A stretch of 64,000 nt of DNA. Origin: Ruminococcaceae bacterium UBA7101. GTDB taxonomy: Bacteria > Bacillota > Clostridia > Oscillospirales > Acutalibacteraceae. Positions 62,464 through 64,000 of the stretch are shown one piece after another. Every line of letters begins with the position of its first letter. The stretch's first letter is position 1. The stretch spans positions 26,943-90,942 of the forward strand of contig DKYL01000038.1 in NCBI GenBank assembly GCA_002493325.1, in the 5' to 3' direction. Both the position numbers and the translations under genes were made by a program. Below the pieces are notes generated by a model. The model was not told where the DNA came from and made no database searches. It saw nothing but the letters and a program-made list of their open reading frames with translations.

Positions 62464-63030
62464 TTGAAACCACAAACCACGAGCATTTTACCAGAGATTG
62501 ATAAATGGAGTGTGTATAAATCATTACCTAACACATATATCCTGCATAGAATTAAGAATGGTAAAGTTGAATACTCTCCCTTGTTTTGTATTAAACTTAG
62601 AGTTAAAAATTATAAGCATTATTCATTCAATACGTTTAATGAAATTGATGATTCCACTTTTGGAGGTGCAGTCAAAAAGCAAAGAATTGAAAAGCACTTA
62701 ACTATAAAGCAAGTTGCTGATTATGTTGGCATCAGTGTTGATACCCTTATGAGACTTGAGCAAAATAAATACGATTTACATAATGCGGACAAGCTTAGAA
62801 AACTGTGTAACATCTTAAATTTATACACACAAAAAATCTGCTCACCTTATCAACTGTTTCTTATGAACAACCAAGGTGAGCAGATATTAAAATTCAGAAA
62901 AGACAATCATTTGACTCAAAAACAATTAGCAGAATTACTTAATACAGATAGACAAGTTGTCAGTAGATATGAAAATAACATAAATCCAATGCCGTATGAG
63001 TTGTGGGTAAAATTTAATAGTCTAAATTAA
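62464..63030 (+). CDS. protein with two helix-turn-helix domains, 5' end uncertain
   Basis: About 188 residues from TTG 62464. An N-terminal region (LPEIDKWSVYKSLPNTYILHRIKNG) is followed by an XRE-like domain at about 75-130 (KKQRIEKHLTIKQVADYVGISVDTLMRLEQN) and a second one at about 145-185 (KFRKDNHLTQKQLAELLNTDRQVVSRYENN). No ribosome site is visible before TTG 62464 or GTG 62512, and the frame stays open upstream into unrelated sequence, so the gene may be 5'-truncated. Its last 9 bases overlap the end of the opposite-strand operon. Confidence 0.65.
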   Translation: MKPQTTSILPEIDKWSVYKSLPNTYILHRIKNGKVEYSPLFCIKLRVKNYKHYSFNTFNEIDDSTFGGAVKKQRIEKHLTIKQVADYVGISVDTLMRLEQNKYDLHNADKLRKLCNILNLYTQKICSPYQLFLMNNQGEQILKFRKDNHLTQKQLAELLNTDRQVVSRYENNINPMPYELWVKFNSLN

Positions 63031-63231
63031 AGATTGCTTATCATTTATAAGTTTATCTATATCTTCAAAAGCATTTTCCAGTCTTTCAATGTGATATTTT
63101 TCATACATATCATAAATGGAACCCGTTAGTTCCAATTCATCCCATTCTTTTAAAATAACATCAGCTGTTTTATTTTTATACTTTGCATATTGTTCAAGTA
63201 AAAAAATAAAAAATTCCATTTCTTTAGACAT
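63022..63231 (-). CDS. DUF3791 domain protein
   Basis: 69 residues. The pattern MEFFIFLLEQYAKYKNKTADVILKEW, SIYDMYEKYHIERLENAFEDIDKLI matches DUF3791, a small helical domain often found beside DUF3990. The ATG at 63231 is eight bases after AAGGAG and overlaps the preceding stop; the ATG at 63237 is too close to the site. Last gene of the three-gene operon. A protective or regulatory partner to the DUF3990 protein is a reasonable inference but not shown. Confidence 0.75.
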   Translation of the reverse strand: MSKEMEFFIFLLEQYAKYKNKTADVILKEWDELELTGSIYDMYEKYHIERLENAFEDIDKLINDKQSLI

Positions 63232-63478
63232 ATTCATCTCTCCTTAAATAGAGTGAATTTCGTGGATTGCCTGTTACCTGTTCACTTTCCCACATATCAA
63301 AAATACCTATAGGTGAAAAATCCCACATTTCGAGTTTCTCATCTGCAAGCATTTGATATGTTTGTGATGAAAGAAACATTCTGAGAGCATCCATAGAATC
63401 CACGCCATATTTAATGCGGATTTTATTAACTATTTCTTTATTATAGTAATTCAGAATAAAAGGCATGATATTACTCAT
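63224..63478 (-). CDS. 84-residue protein of unknown family between DUF3990 and DUF3791
   Basis: Not recognised. Sequence features: [27 protein letters not shown], then [34 protein letters not shown] and a basic [10 protein letters not shown] end. Mostly helical first half, acidic middle with several Trp, no membrane helix. It overlaps both neighbours (8 bases with the DUF3990 gene, 8 with DUF3791), so it is translated from the same message. Confidence 0.7.
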   Translation of the reverse strand: MSNIMPFILNYYNKEIVNKIRIKYGVDSMDALRMFLSSQTYQMLADEKLEMWDFSPIGIFDMWESEQVTGNPRNSLYLRRDEYV

Positions 63479-63953
63479 TAACTATCACCTCGCATAATTT
63501 TAAACAATCCAATGCAGCCGATGTTTTAAAAGCATATTGATCTTTAAGTTTTTGAGGCAGAAGTCTTTTTATTGTTTCTTCCTCATCATAAATTCCTGCA
63601 AAATAGGCGGTAATAACCGGTGCTGTTCTATCGTTTGCAACAGGACCTATAACAATATCATAATCATCTGAAGCATTTTCATTATTACGATTATCAGCGG
63701 CATATTTCAACCAATCTTTATCCGCTTGCTCAAAAACTAAAACATTCAAATTATTAATCAAAGTTTCATCAAATTCAAAAACTGTTATAGTCTTTTTACC
63801 AACTCCACGCCTTGCAGTTGTTAACTCAGCCCATCTTTGTGCTTGTTCATAACTTGTTGTTAAATAAAAACCGGTTCCGAAATCAAGTCTTCGGTCTGAT
63901 TGAATAATTTTAGGCGCTTTAACCTCAACATTACTGCCATGATATAATTTCAT
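63471..63953 (-). CDS. DUF3990 protein, ADP-ribosyltransferase-like fold, putative toxin
   Basis: 160 residues. The family pattern is clear: [36 protein letters not shown], then [18 protein letters not shown] and [19 protein letters not shown]. The YHGS...GFYLT...QAxxWA arrangement resembles ADP-ribosyltransferase-like proteins (the clan of DarT-like and RES toxins), with His4 and Tyr of GFYLT as possible active-site positions. A catalytic Glu is not certain. First gene of the operon, after GGGG, with a TATAAT -10 (63989-63994) at the window edge. Confidence 0.78.
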   Translation of the reverse strand: MKLYHGSNVEVKAPKIIQSDRRLDFGTGFYLTTSYEQAQRWAELTTARRGVGKKTITVFEFDETLINNLNVLVFEQADKDWLKYAADNRNNENASDDYDIVIGPVANDRTAPVITAYFAGIYDEEETIKRLLPQKLKDQYAFKTSAALDCLKLCEVIVNE

Positions 63954-63988
63954 TGTACTTTCCCCTTTATGAAAAAGCTATACTATAT

Positions 63989-63994
63989 ATTATA
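63989..63994 (-). promoter_or_regulatory. -10 box of the DUF3990 operon (promoter cut by window edge)
   Basis: TATAAT on the minus strand about 40 bases before the DUF3990 ATG; its -35 would lie beyond base 64000. Confidence 0.45.
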
Positions 63995-64000
63995 ATACAG

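Noticed and set aside
1..64000. tRNA, rRNA, CRISPR arrays and complete insertion sequences
   Set aside because: Reading through the intergenic regions showed no cloverleaf sequences, no regularly spaced repeats and no transposase gene; only the MITE-like element at 52412-52688 looks mobile.

Overview
The window reads as chromosomal DNA of an anaerobic, spore-forming, moderately AT-rich clostridial Firmicute, most like a gut Ruminococcaceae/Oscillospirales member; I do not name a species. The grounds are spore genes (a GerA-type germinant receptor, YqfC and YqfD), oxygen-sensitive ribonucleotide reductase NrdD/NrdG, lysine/diaminopimelate synthesis through DapL, a GlgC/GlgD two-subunit glycogen pathway, sortase B, and plant- or host-glycan hydrolases beside hexuronate catabolism. 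Strong AGGAGG-type ribosome sites and TTGNNN-17-TATAAT promoters are easy to find.

Layout. 1-2200: truncated gerA-like gene divergent from a DUF421/DUF4363 pair. 2238-7937: glycogen operon glgB-glgC-glgD-glgA on the minus strand. 8275-13068: ANTAR regulator, dapF, dapL, purC, purB. 13180-15734: sortase B and a secreted protein ending in a sorting-signal-like PNTGA. 15855-19909: tadA, a CPBP protease, a conserved unknown, galU and a zinc-finger membrane protein. 20075-22821: prfB, an MgtC-like gene and a PdaA-like deacetylase. 22981-27377: mreB-mreC-mreD-PBP2 elongasome operon. 27479-32720: mgsA, hisS, aspS, yfbR, a NUDIX hydrolase and an amidase-domain protein. 32778-36725: zinc-ribbon protein, GH30 hydrolase, uxuB-type SDR and uxuA. 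36799-38600: yqfC/yqfD with an unlisted-type 30-residue peptide gene and a membrane protein. 38792-41573: nrdD-nrdG with NrdR-like boxes over the promoter. 41867-43504: tagD, tcdA and an Rrf2 regulator. 43566-46788: divergent GH36 and GH20 glycosidases. 46886-50165: MacB/Bce-like ABC pair. 50438-55049: a 35-residue peptide gene, two ABC exporter half-transporters separated by a MITE-like element, and an XRE regulator. 55232-59186: uxaC-kdgK-kdgA-HAD. 59330-62167: an AIM24 remnant, an SDR and a three-gene operon with an RluA-type pseudouridine synthase. 62228-63953: accessory patch with gene fragments, a double-HTH protein and a three-gene DUF3990/unknown/DUF3791 operon resembling a toxin-antitoxin locus.

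How genes work together. UxaC, UxuB/UxuA, KdgK and KdgA form a complete glucuronate-to-pyruvate plus glyceraldehyde-3-phosphate route, split between two loci, the first beside a GH30 hydrolase. GlgC/D, GlgA and GlgB make glycogen, and GalU supplies UDP-glucose. MreBCD, PBP2, DapF/DapL and PdaA serve wall growth and the spore cortex. The least explained parts are the peptide/dual-ABC locus, the DUF3990 operon, and the sortase B partner whose sorting-like motif lies at the very C-terminus. No rRNA, tRNA or CRISPR array was found.
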